Source: Paramecium sonneborni
Lineage: Eukaryota > Ciliophora > Oligohymenophorea > Peniculida > Parameciidae
Reading direction: 5' to 3'
DNA length: 64,000 nucleotides
Assembly (NCBI GenBank): GCA_905182985.1
Contig: CAJJDN010000066.1
Coordinates: 79,204-143,203, forward strand
The position numbers and the translations under genes are program-made. Each line of letters begins with the position of its first letter. The stretch's first letter is position 1. Below the pieces are notes generated by a model, which was given only the letters and a program-made list of their open reading frames with translations, did not search any database and had not been told where the DNA came from. This document shows, in pieces, positions 1-11,950 of this stretch.

Positions 1-203
1 CATATATTTACTTTTAAATAATCATATGCAGCCTCTTTTTCAATCAATTACATTTCCAATTTTACATTATCACACATATGTCTTAAATCTAATGATTATT
101 CACCTCCATCCATCATTAAATACTTTCCCATTATATATCTACTTGTTATTGGATCCAAATTATGTTCCAAAAAACTTGATAAATTCTGCTATTATTAAGA
201 CAT
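1..203 (-). CDS. 5' part of an unknown protein, cut by the window edge
   Basis: In ciliate code the minus strand opens at an ATG at 203 and stays open to the window edge, about 67 codons. It begins MSQQQQNLSSFLEHNLDPIT and continues with a mix of charged and hydrophobic residues typical of a globular protein. The 3' end is outside the window, so length and function cannot be judged and no family is recognised. The stretch 204-518 upstream holds no convincing gene. Confidence 0.55.
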
Positions 204-518
204 TGTTATTTATATTTTATTTTATTATTCTATAAATATATTAATTAATTACTATTATGTTAATTATAAATCATATTATAATTATTTATTAAGAATTATT
301 ACCTCCATTTTGATATTCAAATTGATGTATATTATACATTAAGATTTTTATAAATCTATCAATATCTTATTCATTTAATAATAAAAAATAATTATAATGC
401 AAAAGTAAATACCTTAATTTTAGAATGCTAATCCATCTATCTTCGTTTGTGGAAAATTTTATTTGGAAGCTTGATATAACTATATTTTCAGCTTGGTAAT
501 AATATCACAGATTAATAA

Positions 519-1337
519 ATGTTATTTTTAAAGAAATTAAATGATTAATAAAAGATTGAGTAATAAAGAATAGAAGATAAAAAACAAGAAGACATATTTA
601 ATTAAGAAATAAATAAGTTTTAATCATAATTTACTGATTTAAAATAACAATTTATTCCATTTTCAGACAATATTCGAAAATTTAAGTAAAAAATAAAGTT
701 TTATGACGAAATTTAATAATAAAAATATGGATAAGAGAAATTGATGGAAGTTATATTGTATTACTAAAAATTGATTTCAGATTTTTAAATTCTGGAAGAA
801 TAAGAGAAAATGATGAATTCACTTGAGCGATCTTGCTAAATTTTCAATTATTAATCCTTTAATAGCAATATTGAGGAACTTTAATAAGCTTAAAAAAGAC
901 TTAAAATATCTATTGATGAATCAAATACATCTCTTGAATAAATTGATAGTAAATTTATTGATGAACATCGTAGATAAATATAGGAATTAGCTGATAATTT
1001 AAAAGATTTATAGGATAAATTTAAATATCTATATAAGAATTAAAAATATAAATAAAAAATAGATTAAATTATTATTCAAATAGGAGATTGTTTTGGCAAA
1101 TTAAATTCTATGGAATTACTTTTAACTTAAGAACTATTTGAAAATTATCAATAATTCAATTAAATATAAGATTCAATCAATCAAAATTTAAAAGAATTTG
1201 AAAAATAATATGATTAATTGCATGAATAAATTCATCACGATTAATAAATTGAATTAATAAATGCTGAAAGAATATAAAAATTAAAAAATATAGATCCGTA
1301 ATTAAGTGAATTTATAAATAAAATGAATCACATTTGA
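519..1337 (+). pseudogene. Truncated coiled-coil fragment, inverted partial copy of the large kinase-coiled-coil gene
   Basis: A 272-codon frame (ciliate code, ATG at 519, TGA at 1335-1337) rich in Gln, Lys, Glu, Ile and Leu, as in a coiled coil. It matches the reverse complement of about 41690-42540, inside the long kinase-coiled-coil gene. Similarity rises along its length: about two thirds identical at the start, roughly 97% from about 640, and about 99% from 1069 to 1330. It then stops abruptly and the frame hits TGA two codons later. There is no kinase domain upstream. It is best read as a gene fragment left by rearrangement or gene conversion; a misplaced contig end is the alternative. 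Its last 270 bases lie in an assembly duplication and recur after 2076. Confidence 0.6.
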
Positions 1338-2074
1338 AAAACCTAAGAAATAGAGAAAGTATTGAAAAATGCATAAAAATACGAAATTTCTTGTAATTCT
1401 TTGATATTAATAATACCCTTATTGATACATATAAATTAACAGGCAAGTTCATCAAAATTATTTAAATAACAAGTTAAATTTAAGACTTAATCTTATAAAT
1501 AAATTATTGCTTATTGATAATTCCTAAGACTTTTTAAATTTAAAGATTCAACAACCTATTTACAATTAATTCTCAATCATATTAAAAATTATATTCTTTA
1601 GTTAACTATATCATGTAATATGACTTAATAGAATATTATCAAAGAATTGAGTAAGATGTAAATAAATAAACGGAGAAATAACTGAAATAACAGAAATCAT
1701 AGGAAAATAATTATATTTAGGTCTTTCCAAATAAATAAAATCAATAAATTGAAGAAACAACAGAAAAAGAATAATAGTTTAAGATTTATTTAAGAAACTC
1801 GAAAATATTCTATTTCATAATTACAATAAAATAAGGATACTAGAAATTGAATAAAATTATGAGTACATTAAGAACAAATTGTAAGTCAAGAAAACTTCAT
1901 AAAATAAAAAAACTTAGTGAAATTAAGAGTTTTTTTAAAAGTCAAGCAAGCTATAAAAGAGATAATTAAAGAAAATAATATAATAAATTTTCGATGTTTA
2001 ATTTGTTATTTATTTGAAATTTAATACATCTATTTTTTATTTTTTCAGTTATTAGATACCGAAATATTGGGTAT
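1069..2074. repeat. First copy of a 1006-bp direct duplication at a scaffold join
   Basis: By eye identical to 2076-3081, with only the single n at 2075 between them. The copy starts at TTATTATTCAAATAGGAG and ends at ATATTGGGTAT. This is the expected look of two overlapping contig ends joined with one n. Confidence 0.9.
1331..2017 (+). pseudogene. 3' part of an unrelated unknown protein, out of frame with the fragment before it
   Basis: A second frame, shifted relative to the coiled-coil fragment, is open from the breakpoint near 1331 to a TGA at 2015-2017 (228 codons). It reads like coding sequence: a Leu/Ile-rich start, then a Gln/Lys/Glu-rich middle, then a basic C-terminus. There is no good start codon at its 5' end, so it looks like the C-terminal part of a gene whose beginning was replaced. 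No family is recognised. The same tail is repeated at 2338-3024 in the second copy of the assembly duplication. Confidence 0.4.
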
Positions 2075-2075
2075 N

Positions 2076-3081
2076 TTATTATTCAAATAGGAGATTGTTT
2101 TGGCAAATTAAATTCTATGGAATTACTTTTAACTTAAGAACTATTTGAAAATTATCAATAATTCAATTAAATATAAGATTCAATCAATCAAAATTTAAAA
2201 GAATTTGAAAAATAATATGATTAATTGCATGAATAAATTCATCACGATTAATAAATTGAATTAATAAATGCTGAAAGAATATAAAAATTAAAAAATATAG
2301 ATCCGTAATTAAGTGAATTTATAAATAAAATGAATCACATTTGAAAAACCTAAGAAATAGAGAAAGTATTGAAAAATGCATAAAAATACGAAATTTCTTG
2401 TAATTCTTTGATATTAATAATACCCTTATTGATACATATAAATTAACAGGCAAGTTCATCAAAATTATTTAAATAACAAGTTAAATTTAAGACTTAATCT
2501 TATAAATAAATTATTGCTTATTGATAATTCCTAAGACTTTTTAAATTTAAAGATTCAACAACCTATTTACAATTAATTCTCAATCATATTAAAAATTATA
2601 TTCTTTAGTTAACTATATCATGTAATATGACTTAATAGAATATTATCAAAGAATTGAGTAAGATGTAAATAAATAAACGGAGAAATAACTGAAATAACAG
2701 AAATCATAGGAAAATAATTATATTTAGGTCTTTCCAAATAAATAAAATCAATAAATTGAAGAAACAACAGAAAAAGAATAATAGTTTAAGATTTATTTAA
2801 GAAACTCGAAAATATTCTATTTCATAATTACAATAAAATAAGGATACTAGAAATTGAATAAAATTATGAGTACATTAAGAACAAATTGTAAGTCAAGAAA
2901 ACTTCATAAAATAAAAAAACTTAGTGAAATTAAGAGTTTTTTTAAAAGTCAAGCAAGCTATAAAAGAGATAATTAAAGAAAATAATATAATAAATTTTCG
3001 ATGTTTAATTTGTTATTTATTTGAAATTTAATACATCTATTTTTTATTTTTTCAGTTATTAGATACCGAAATATTGGGTAT
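2076..3081. repeat. Second copy of the 1006-bp duplication
   Basis: Same sequence as 1069-2074 at a constant offset of 1007. The genome probably holds this segment once, so its open frames should not be counted twice. Confidence 0.9.
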
Positions 3082-3183
3082 ATGTCTTTTTATTCTATAC
3101 TCATTATGTTATCATCGTCATTTTTAACTGCAAATAATACTTAGGTTTCTTAATTTTTCCCTTAAGCAAGAATAAGATTATTA

Positions 3184-3824
3184 TCAATATACAGATTGTT
3201 CTAAAATATCTTAAACACTATCTATAATAAGATTGAGTTTATTTTTAAGTTGTTAACTATTGCATTTAATTAATTCATTTTCAAATAAATCATACCAATT
3301 TATTTTTTGCTCTTCATCAATGATTAACATTTTAGAAATAAGATCTTTGATTATTTATTATCTTTTTGGAAGATTAGGAAAAGTTAATGGTTTTTTTTAA
3401 ATTAAACTAATAATGCTAATTGACTGGTTGCTGTCGATGGAGGATGACCATAAAGCATTTCATAAAACATAATACCAATTAACCAAATATCACACTTTGA
3501 GTTAAATTTACCTTATTCTAATATTTATGGAGCCATATAAAAAGGAGTTCCAAGTATAGTAAATTTTTCTTGACTTCCATGTCATCAACTACTCTTGCTA
3601 ATCCAAAATCACTAATTATAGCAATTATATAATACCATTATGTAATAAAATATAAGATAGTAATTGGTGGTAACATTTTAACTGCCACAATCAATTTAGG
3701 ATCATTCTCCTTATATCCTCTATAAACCGATCCAAAAGCTCCCTTTATGTAATTAAGATGAATTTACTGTTCCAAGTAATTTATTTGTCAAAACATTTCC
3801 ATCAACTAATTTATGCTCTTTCAT
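3184..3824 (-). pseudogene. Remnant of a serine/threonine protein kinase (NEK/ULK-like)
   Basis: Reading down the minus strand, recognisable kinase pieces occur in order but in different frames: a glycine-rich loop (KGAFGSVYRGY), a beta-3 lysine (VAVKMLP), then directly an ISDFGLARV activation motif, then GTPFYMAPQIL and CDIWLIGIMFYEMLYG, then a C-lobe tail ending at the TGA at 3184. Everything between beta 3 and DFG is missing, including helix C and the HRD catalytic loop, and at least two frame changes follow. No AT-rich GTA...TAG intron explains the gaps. The kinase origin is clear. Loss of the catalytic loop makes an active enzyme impossible from this sequence. The subfamily is an inference from the C-lobe wording. 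Confidence 0.65.
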
Positions 3825-3893
3825 AATTTTGTATGAAACAAATAATAAAGAATAAAGAGAAAATCAAACATTATGATATATAGTTATTATATA

Positions 3894-4178
3894 TCAAAAT
3901 AATTTATTAAGATCTGCTTCTTTTTTTTGTTAACTTTTTACTTTATTATAATCTCTTGGTACTTATTTATTCCAATATCCTGTGAATGGATCTTTTAATT
4001 ATATATAAAATGGCTTTAACAATTTAAAATTAAATTCTTGAAGTTTAGGAATTGTGTTTAAACCCATTTTTAATTGTTTATTATAATTTTTTAAAGATTG
4101 TTTTATCAAATTATTATGAATTTTATCTTCTTTTTCTCTCCTTTCTTGATGTTTTTCTTTTTGTATGTTTATGTCCAT
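3894..4178 (-). CDS. Small basic unknown protein, or 3' extension of the Myb gene upstream
   Basis: A 94-residue frame from ATG 4178 to TGA 3894-3896, rich in Lys and Gln, containing DPFTGYWNKQVPRDYN. It lies in exactly the same frame as the Myb-like gene 5' to it (4242-5116); one TGA at 4242-4244 separates them, and the frame between is otherwise open. It may be a separate gene, or the end of the Myb protein after a stop that is misread, edited or a sequencing error. No family is recognised. Confidence 0.45.
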
Positions 4179-4241
4179 ACAGTTTTAAAATTCTTTAATA
4201 AATTATAATAATGGTTATAATAAATAACATTAATGGTATTG

Positions 4242-5116
4242 TCAATCATAACATTATTCATTAAAAAATTAATTGATATGAGGATGATTGAAATTATAAC
4301 TATCTTCAAGATTATCAAGTGAATATTTTCGAATTCTGAGTCTTTAAGATTCCTCGCAAATGTATTCTTATTATTCATCTTAATCTTAAATGTTTGGTAG
4401 AAGTTCTATGATAAATTTAATAAAAACCTTAAATCGGTCGTAAATCTGGAGTGAAATACTGTAAAATTTAATTGGTTATACACAATTTGATTTAAGTTTC
4501 AGTATCTAATATTATAATTTATTAATTAATACTAAATTTTTTCTTGTTTTTCTTTATTCTTTTCTAACCAGCGGGCGTGTATGGATTGAATTTTTAATGA
4601 TGAGATCTATTGTTTGATAATCTTCATTATTGTACCTGCATTAAGAAGGTGAACGAGTTCCAATAATTTCAGACATCAATTTAAAGATTTTATTGTTTTT
4701 TCTATTTTATTAATTTTACATAGTTGAAGTGTGATGTTTTTCCAAAAATTCAACATAGGTTTAATGTTCTTCTGGTGTCCAATGACCACAATTATGTTTA
4801 TTATTTAATTCTAATTCTTTGTTGATTTTCTTTTTGTTATGTATATTTGAATATTTTTTAGCCTATTTAATTATATAAATAATACTTGAAGTGTGGAATT
4901 ACATTCTTAATAATTGTTTAAAGCAAAATTACTAAATGTTTCTAATGTGTCACTTTATTTTATATAGTCATTTGAGATATGAGAACAAGATGGAGGATTG
5001 AATAATTCTTAAAGTATTTCCTTCATCTTAATAGGGTAAAAATATTTATATACAGGTTTTTGATATTGAACAAACATAACTTTTATATTATGAAAGACTT
5101 CAATAAATACCCCCAT
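4242..5116 (-). CDS. Myb/SANT-type DNA-binding protein
   Basis: A probable nuclear DNA-binding protein of about 283 residues. The Myb-type repeat starts at CGHWTPEEHQTYVEFLEKH and runs to KIFKLMSEIIGTRSPSQCR, with the spaced Trp and the R-S-P-S-Q-C-R end typical of ciliate single Myb domains; the usual SHHQKF ending is replaced by YNNED. A 23-nt intron (4863-4885, GTATTATTT...AAATAG) joins the acidic N-terminal part to the domain in frame, and the total is divisible by three. The start at 5116 is the first ATG of the coding-like frame, though the frame may extend further. A second Myb protein lies at 33841-34476. Target genes cannot be inferred. Confidence 0.65.
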
Positions 5117-5232
5117 ATTAATAATATGTAATTTTTATAATTTAATTAATTTATCAACTCCTGTTCATATTATGTCATAATTAACTGTTTTAATATAGAT
5201 ATTGGAATAAAGAAATAAATATATATTATTAA

Positions 5233-6907
5233 TCAGTCTTGAAATTAAGGTAGTTAATTCTAAGGCTAAACTATTTAATATTAATTTTTATCTTCGAAAG
5301 ATGGCATCATACGATATTATTTGTTATTAAGATTCAATATTAAATTACTTATTTCATGCTCTTCATCTATAATTTCATTTTAACTTTCAAAAGATTTCGC
5401 AATTGGACTTGTGTCTTATTATTATTGAAAAGCGTTAAAATCGAATTGTTAGATAGAAGTAGCACATTCTAATTTCTTTTTGCTACATTGTAAGTTACTT
5501 ACCTAAAATGATTTTCTTCTTATATCTTATTCACTTTACTCAACCATTTCTATGATTGTTCTTAAACTAGGCAAATTGCGATTCATTTATTATATCTTTT
5601 AAGATTTTAATTTATCCTTTGTATTTATAAACCATGCATGTTTAATAGCATCATTCACAGATATTCTACTATCTGGATCATTTTCAATCATCTTCTTAAT
5701 TAAGTCTAATTAACAAGCACTATATAGATTAGGAAAATCAGAATTTCGACATTTTTGAAAATTAACTTCCTATTATTTGATAAGTTCTTTTCTACTTTAA
5801 AATATTTTCGATATGTATTATCGGTTAAAAATTGAACCTTTTGCATAAAAACTCACCATAAGAAAAATCATTCCTAATTAATAAATATCTGATTTCACTG
5901 ATGGTAAATCCTAGCAAGTTTGAATTTCTGGAGCTAATAAATAATTCGGAATAGAATTTAAATAAAATTCTAAATTATTAACATTATACGGCTATAAATT
6001 AGTTTCATTTATTTACTTTATAGTTTGAGTTTATTAAATAAATCTACAAAGATCCCAATACATTTGCCATTACGATATTCTCTAAACAAATATGTCCATG
6101 GAATAATTCTTCATCTTATAAACTTCTTAGAGATTGTAGAATAGAATAAAATATAAATGCTAAATCTGATTGAGGAACAGCTTTCTAAGAACTCATTAAT
6201 AATGATTCTAAAGTTGTTCCATAGAATTAATAAGTAATTATTGAAATACTTTCACTATCATCAAAAATACTTAAGACTGGGTAATAGTTAATAATTTTTC
6301 CGCTTCTCAGAATTTTGATATAATTGTTGATGATCTCATACTATTCTTATTATTTAATATCTTTTTTTTTGAATATTTAAGCTACATATTTTTTATTCTT
6401 TCTTTTTTGGAGAACAGAAAAAATATTTGACATGAGAATTTCATTTATTCGATATTTTGAAAGAAAGTTATTTTATTTAGCTGATAATTTTAGTATCTTA
6501 AACCATTCTCTTTATGATATCGGATGGACGAATACAAGAATTAATCGACCTTGATTATTAGAGATTTTAATTAAAAATAGTTGGTTTTAATTACAAAGAA
6601 ATTTTTTTTTTTCAATAACACAATCGCTTAAAAATAGACTTTTTTTCTTCTAATATACTAGCATTCCTTCTGCAATTTGTAAATAAGGGTATTATATTTG
6701 ATTATTTACAATTATATGACATGCTCCATATATATCGTAATTTTATATCTCAATATGAAGGTCTATGAAAGGCATTTGCAAAATTGATGATTATAATTCA
6801 TGACAATTTGGAAATTTTAACACCCATGATAAATTAACATTTGATTCATTGATTTAAATTTTCTAGAAAAGTTCTAAATCTATTTTATTAGCCTTATTTT
6901 GCTTCAT
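5233..6907 (-). CDS. PH-domain protein fused to a degenerate kinase domain (pseudokinase)
   Basis: A 549-residue protein with one 25-nt intron (5992-6016); exon lengths add up to whole codons. The first 200 or so residues look like a pleckstrin-homology domain: beta strands followed by a final helix (GRLILVFVHPISQREWFKIL). A kinase fold follows: KYRINEILMSNIFSVLQ, KKYVAQIFKKKD (beta-3 Lys kept), and C-lobe motifs LLAPEI and SDIYQLGMIFLMVSF. The catalytic loop reads FHGHICLENIV, so the HRD aspartate is gone, and the DFG position reads INSNYK. Catalysis is therefore unlikely; a scaffold or allosteric partner bound to membrane lipids is the natural inference. Start ATG at 6907, TGA at 5233-5235. 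Confidence 0.7.
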
Positions 6908-8104
6908 TAAAACTGTATATATATATATTCCTAAAAATTATTAAGATTAAATGATGTAAAAGAAGAAAAACAAATTTGTAAGATGATATTTAATCATATA
7001 CTTGTGTATTAAGTTTAAGCCTTGATATAATAACAATTTAAAAATCTTGTTTAATACTAAATTAAAAAATATATGTTAGAATGAGTGTTTTCATTGTTTT
7101 TCTTATTCTTTCTTGTTAAAAAAAATGAAACACTTTTTTGAAGATCTCAAAATGGATTGCAAAGAAGATTGCATAATCATTCATGTTATACTAATATATC
7201 ATTCAAATCTTAATTGATGAATAAAAAGAATTTATACAACTTGCAGCAATAATCATGTATAATTTCACTATAAAAACACACAAAATATTAAGAGTTTTGA
7301 TAGAAACAACCCAAATTTAAGTAGTATAATCTGAAATAGTAAAAATATTTTTAAAATATAAAGATATTTAATCAAGAAGTATCATCTCCACCCTCTTATT
7401 TAAATTCTGTTAGCAATAATAAGAAATTTGTTATTCAACCTCAAATTACATGAATAAATGTTTGCAATGATAAAAGTAAACTCATCATTTTTTTAAATAT
7501 AAGCATTATTTAAGTTAGTTATAAATTATTTTAAAATCTAAAACCCTATTTTTCTTTTCTTTTATAATCATTTTAGAAGAAAGATAAATATTCAGGAAAT
7601 AATTTAAAATTTTTGAATGTAAAAGATCAAGGAATTCAAAACGTTTATTTATTTTAAAAATATAGCTAATTAAGAATGATTTTTATAAATAGGCTTAAAA
7701 TTGATATTTACATAAAAACTAAATTTAAGAACGAAAGACATTATATAAATTAAGAAACAAAGCAAAGGATTTTATCTTATTATATTTTGAATTTAAATGA
7801 AACAAAGGTAATATATTTTGAAATCATTTTCCATTTTTAGGAGATTTTTCAAAGAAGAACTCTTTTATATTGAATAATTTTTGTTCTTAGAAGGTTTACT
7901 CATTAGGTAAACTTTTTTTCTAAGAAAATTTAAAAGAATTATGAATATTTATTAAAAAGAATCTAGATTTAATGAAGCAAAATTCATAGATACAGTATTG
8001 CATATATAAGATATTAAGAGAACATGCAGGAGGATAAATAAATTGATTAGTGTTAGATTTTATTAATTTATTTTTTTAACTCACTATAAACATAAAAAAA
8101 AAAT
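6908..8104 (+). other. Spacer with a doubtful plus-strand gene or gene relic
   Basis: Several pieces of coding-like sequence occur on the plus strand between about 7125 and 8050: a start MKHFFEDLKMDCKEDC, a stretch reading SSPPSYLNSVSNNKKFV near 7390, a frame of roughly 100 codons ending at about 7876, and ESRFNEAKFIDTVLHIQD near 7970. A plausible 33-nt intron (GTAATATATT...TTTTTAG) lies near 7808. I could not join the pieces into one clean gene, so this is either a multi-intron gene or a decaying one. Confidence 0.3.
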
Positions 8105-8410
8105 TCATTTTAGTGGAAAATCATAATCCATAATAATTTTAGTATTTTTTTATGATTAACCTGTATTTTTCATACTATATCTTCTATTAGAAATATCTCT
8201 GTATAGTCTGAAAACATATTATTCTTTTAATTATTTTAAATCTTCTTTTCGAACAGATTGAAAAGGCTAGTTTATTTATTTCACAGAATAATATGTAGTA
8301 GGATAAGATTAAGCTAATTATTCTGCATATTGAAAAATGGAATCTTTGATATTTATATCCTTATTTCTTTTAATTTATCTTGATATTTTAAAATGATTAT
8401 GTTAATCCAT
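8105..8410 (-). CDS. Small unknown protein, 101 residues
   Basis: A clean frame from ATG 8410 to TGA 8105-8107, beginning MDQHNHFKISRQIKRNKDIN. It is rich in Gln, Lys and Tyr and has no membrane segment. A short region YPTTYYSVKQINQPF and a C-terminal NTKIIMDYDFPLK stand out but match nothing I recognise. It shares orientation with the next gene upstream (8662-9252). Confidence 0.5.
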
Positions 8411-8661
8411 GTTATTGATAAAATGAATAAAATAATTTTTTTTGAAAATCGTTAAGAATAGAATAATCTAAAATTCTGATGATTTCTAAAATAAAATAGT
8501 ACTAATTAAGAATAGTGATTAAATTAGAAGATATTATAATATATTTAGTAATAGAATATAGATGTGAGTGAATGAAATATAAAATGAAAGGAATATAAAT
8601 TATATTGAAATAAAAATAGAATTTTTGATACTTAATAAACTAACAAAAAATTTAAATAAAT

Positions 8662-9252
8662 TCATTATAACTTAAGTTCATCAAGCTCTTATTTATTATA
8701 AGTAGAATTATAAAATTTACTTATATATTTGAGATGATTTTTGACATCCTAAATTTTTTCACTTATCATAAGATCATGTATAATTTAAAATCCTGAGAAA
8801 TAGTCTCTAGATAAGTCAGCAGCAAGAGGATCATTAAAAAGTCTAGTAAAATCTTATCTAGAGAAATTCTTTTTGTGTTCTCCATTCTTTAAGAATGCTT
8901 TGATTGCTTAATTATCCACATTTTTACTACCTAAATAAAAAAATTGAATGAAAGTACATAAATATTTTTTTAATAATACTCCAAAATTTTTAGGTATATT
9001 CTTGGTTTCTGATTTTTATGGTAATTATTTATCTTTGTTTTTGTTTATTTTGAGTTTTTTATTTATTTTTAAAGATTATGAATAGTCATAAGATCCTTCA
9101 GTTGAAATAGATGAGCGTTGGTTATACTCTACTTTACATTCATTAATAGATTAAGTTGGAGTTTCAACTTTTACATATCTTCTAAATGAAGAATTTGGAT
9201 TGAAATAGTTAATTGATGGGTATTTGAATGTTTGATTCTGCTATTAAATCAT
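8662..9252 (-). CDS. Unknown protein of about 187-196 residues
   Basis: Open from ATG 9252 to TGA 8662-8664. The N-terminal half is low in hydrophobic residues and rich in Ser, Asn, Lys and Tyr (probably disordered). The C-terminal half looks folded and helical, with AIKAFLKNGEHKKNF and LAADLSRDYFSGFQIIHDL. A 27-nt stretch at 8931-8957 (GTACTTTC...TTTTATTTAG) has the look of an intron; its length is a multiple of three, so the frame does not decide whether it is removed. No family is recognised. Confidence 0.55.
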
Positions 9253-9518
9253 TTTGAATTTATATATATATTAATTAATAATAAGAGCATAAATTCTATG
9301 AAAGAAATAAAGAGAAAGGAATTGAACAGAGTTTAAATTCTATTAAATATGTATATATTAAAATATTCTAAATATTTGTCGTATAAAATATTAATAGAGA
9401 ATATCAAGATGATTTATTTAAATCATTATTAAGAGAATAGAATAGAATAAGAAATAAATTTGTTAAATATAATGATTTTGTTATAATAATTAAGAGATTA
9501 TAATAAAATAAAAAAATA

Positions 9519-11894
9519 ATGAGTCATTAATTATCAAACATCGAAAAAATAAAATAGTAACTTCATCTTTAACATTAAGTTAAAGAGATTTTAGCTAAAG
9601 AGTATGTAGATTTATAAGATAAAGAACATTTTGAAGTATTTAAAGTTGAATAATAAGGTTATTGTTGGAATTTTAGAGAAACCAAAAAAATAGAGAAATA
9701 GTAATGATTTATAATTATTGGCAATGGCATTTTAAACAATAAAATATTTTTAAGAAATGAGAAAGACAACGAGTGAAGATGAAATGTTAAATTTATTTAG
9801 AGTATAATTAGTATTATTAATAAAGGAATTGTAATATATAGAAGTACCTGCTAGAAGAACTTTGTTTCGTTTAGGTGATATAGGAAAGAACTTTTATATA
9901 ATTTTAAGTGGTTCAGTTTGGGTATCAAATAATATAATAATTATAGGTTTTAGTAGCAAGATCAGGTTTATAGAGTGGTACATTTTAAAAAAAAGATGAA
10001 AACAACAAAGATAAAATTGATATAGATGAAGGAACATGTTAAGTAATTATTATAATTATCATTGTAGGATGAATATGAATTTATTGAATTAGATGATGAA
10101 AGTATGTTAAATTAAAAATATCCAAATTTAATGAAAGTTGGATAAATAACATCTGGTGGTAGTTTTGGTGAAATAGCTCTTACTAACTTTATTCCAAGAT
10201 AAGCAACTATTGTTTGTAAAGAGAATTCACAATTTATTACCTTATCAAGAGAAGCATTTAATAAATTTTTATGTATTTACATTATACATATATTATGTTT
10301 AGCTGAATATTATAATAGAATCCAATAAAAAAATTTTGAATTTCTTAAATCTATTCAAATATTTAAATCTTGGAATGATGCCGAATTAAGTTAAATGCAA
10401 TATCATCTCTAACCGTTAGAATATTGTTATGATACACTTATTTATAAAGAAGGTGAAATTGTCAAGTAATATTTTATTATATTATTATTTATAGAGGTGT
10501 CTATTTTGTTTTAGAAGGGTAAATTGAAATAACATAAAATACTAAAAATGAATTTCTAATTGATTAATAATATGGTAGAAGATTATAAAGATCTTATAGT
10601 AATATATTGTTATTTAATCAAAGGTCAAAAAAATATATAATTAAAGTTAAATAGATGTGGATATGGATAATTATTTGGATATTTGGAAATTGTCACTAAT
10701 TAAGAATTTCGATAATCAAAAGCTGTTTGTTTAACTGAAAAATCTAAAATGTTATTCTTACCAGCTGATGTAATTATTTATATATTTAAAATTAGAGATT
10801 TAAATTATATTGTTGTTCTGGATTAACTTTATCAGAATTGAATAAAATGATTGAAAAACTAGATGAAAATAAAAAAATCTCTAAAGAAATTTTCTTAGGA
10901 AATTTTTATAATCATGCTAGTGGATTTGATTTCTTAACTTAATCACCCAGTTTATTTGTAAAAACTTAAGATGAAGAAGAAAAGATGGCTTAAGTCAATT
11001 TAACTTTATAAAATAGATAATCATAACATAAATTCAATCATTCTTAAAAAAATACAGAAAGGAAAACTTAAAAAGCTGTTTAAGAGATATTAGGTAAAAT
11101 ATAACATCAACCATCTAATATTTAAAATTATTATGAATTTATAACTTCTCATTCAAAAGAAAAGAAATCAGAACTTAATTTTGAATGTCCATTAATAGAA
11201 ATTCAATAAAGCAGAAAGGCAAAGATTCTATAATAATAATTATAACACTAATAATAAACTTTAAATTACAAAACACCAAGTTAAAATATAGATTCGAGAG
11301 TATGCTTAATTTAAAGTTTGAGGCTACCTAAATTATTTAAAAAATAAAAGAATAAAGAAGATGTCTAATTATAAGTGTATAAATTTATTCGATAATAAAA
11401 TTAAAGTGTTTAACTTTATTGATAATTTTGATAATGTATATATTGTTTTATAAATTTAATTTTTAAAATGTTATTAAGAAAATTAGCATTACTTTATGAG
11501 TTTTGTTAATAGTCTGCTAGACAATGCTTTTAATTTTTATAATAAGATCCTATTGAGCAATCGGGATAGATTTCAAGTTAATATCAATAAGCAAATAAAG
11601 ATGAAGAGTTAATTAAGAAATAACAATTGAAATAAGATTATGGAGATTTAGAAGATTAAGATACAGATAATGTAAGAATTAGAATGAATATAGCATTTGA
11701 TAGAATAGGAGAATCCATTTGAAAAATTGAAACCTAGTTTAAATTTCTAAAACACAATTCCACAATAAAATAGTAATAATGTGAAAATTGAGAAAGAGCA
11801 AATAAAATATGACGAAGAGATGGTTGATATTCATTAAAATAATAATTGGAATAATCATGAACGTGATCAAGAGAATGAACATATTGAATTATGA
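9519..11894 (+). CDS. Protein with two cyclic-nucleotide-binding domains
   Basis: A probable regulatory protein sensing cAMP or cGMP. The first CNB domain runs from VPARRTLFRLGDIGKNFYII to a phosphate-binding cassette SGGSFGEIALTNFIPRQAT, which keeps the G-E-x-A-L and R of ligand-binding cassettes. The second runs from EGEIVKRGVYFVLEG to GQLFGYLEIVTNQEFRQ, where the cassette is degenerate. The C-terminal third is Gln-, Glu- and Asn-rich and lacks an enzyme domain, so this is not a cGMP-dependent kinase. At least seven tiny introns restore the frame, for example 19 nt at 9658-9676 and others of 22, 25, 26, 29 and 31 nt. One intron near 11400-11490 could not be placed exactly. ATG 9519, TGA 11892-11894. 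Confidence 0.7.
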
Positions 11895-11950
11895 TGAATA
11901 GATAAATTAATTATTTATTATTATAAATACATAAGTGATTATATTTAAAA

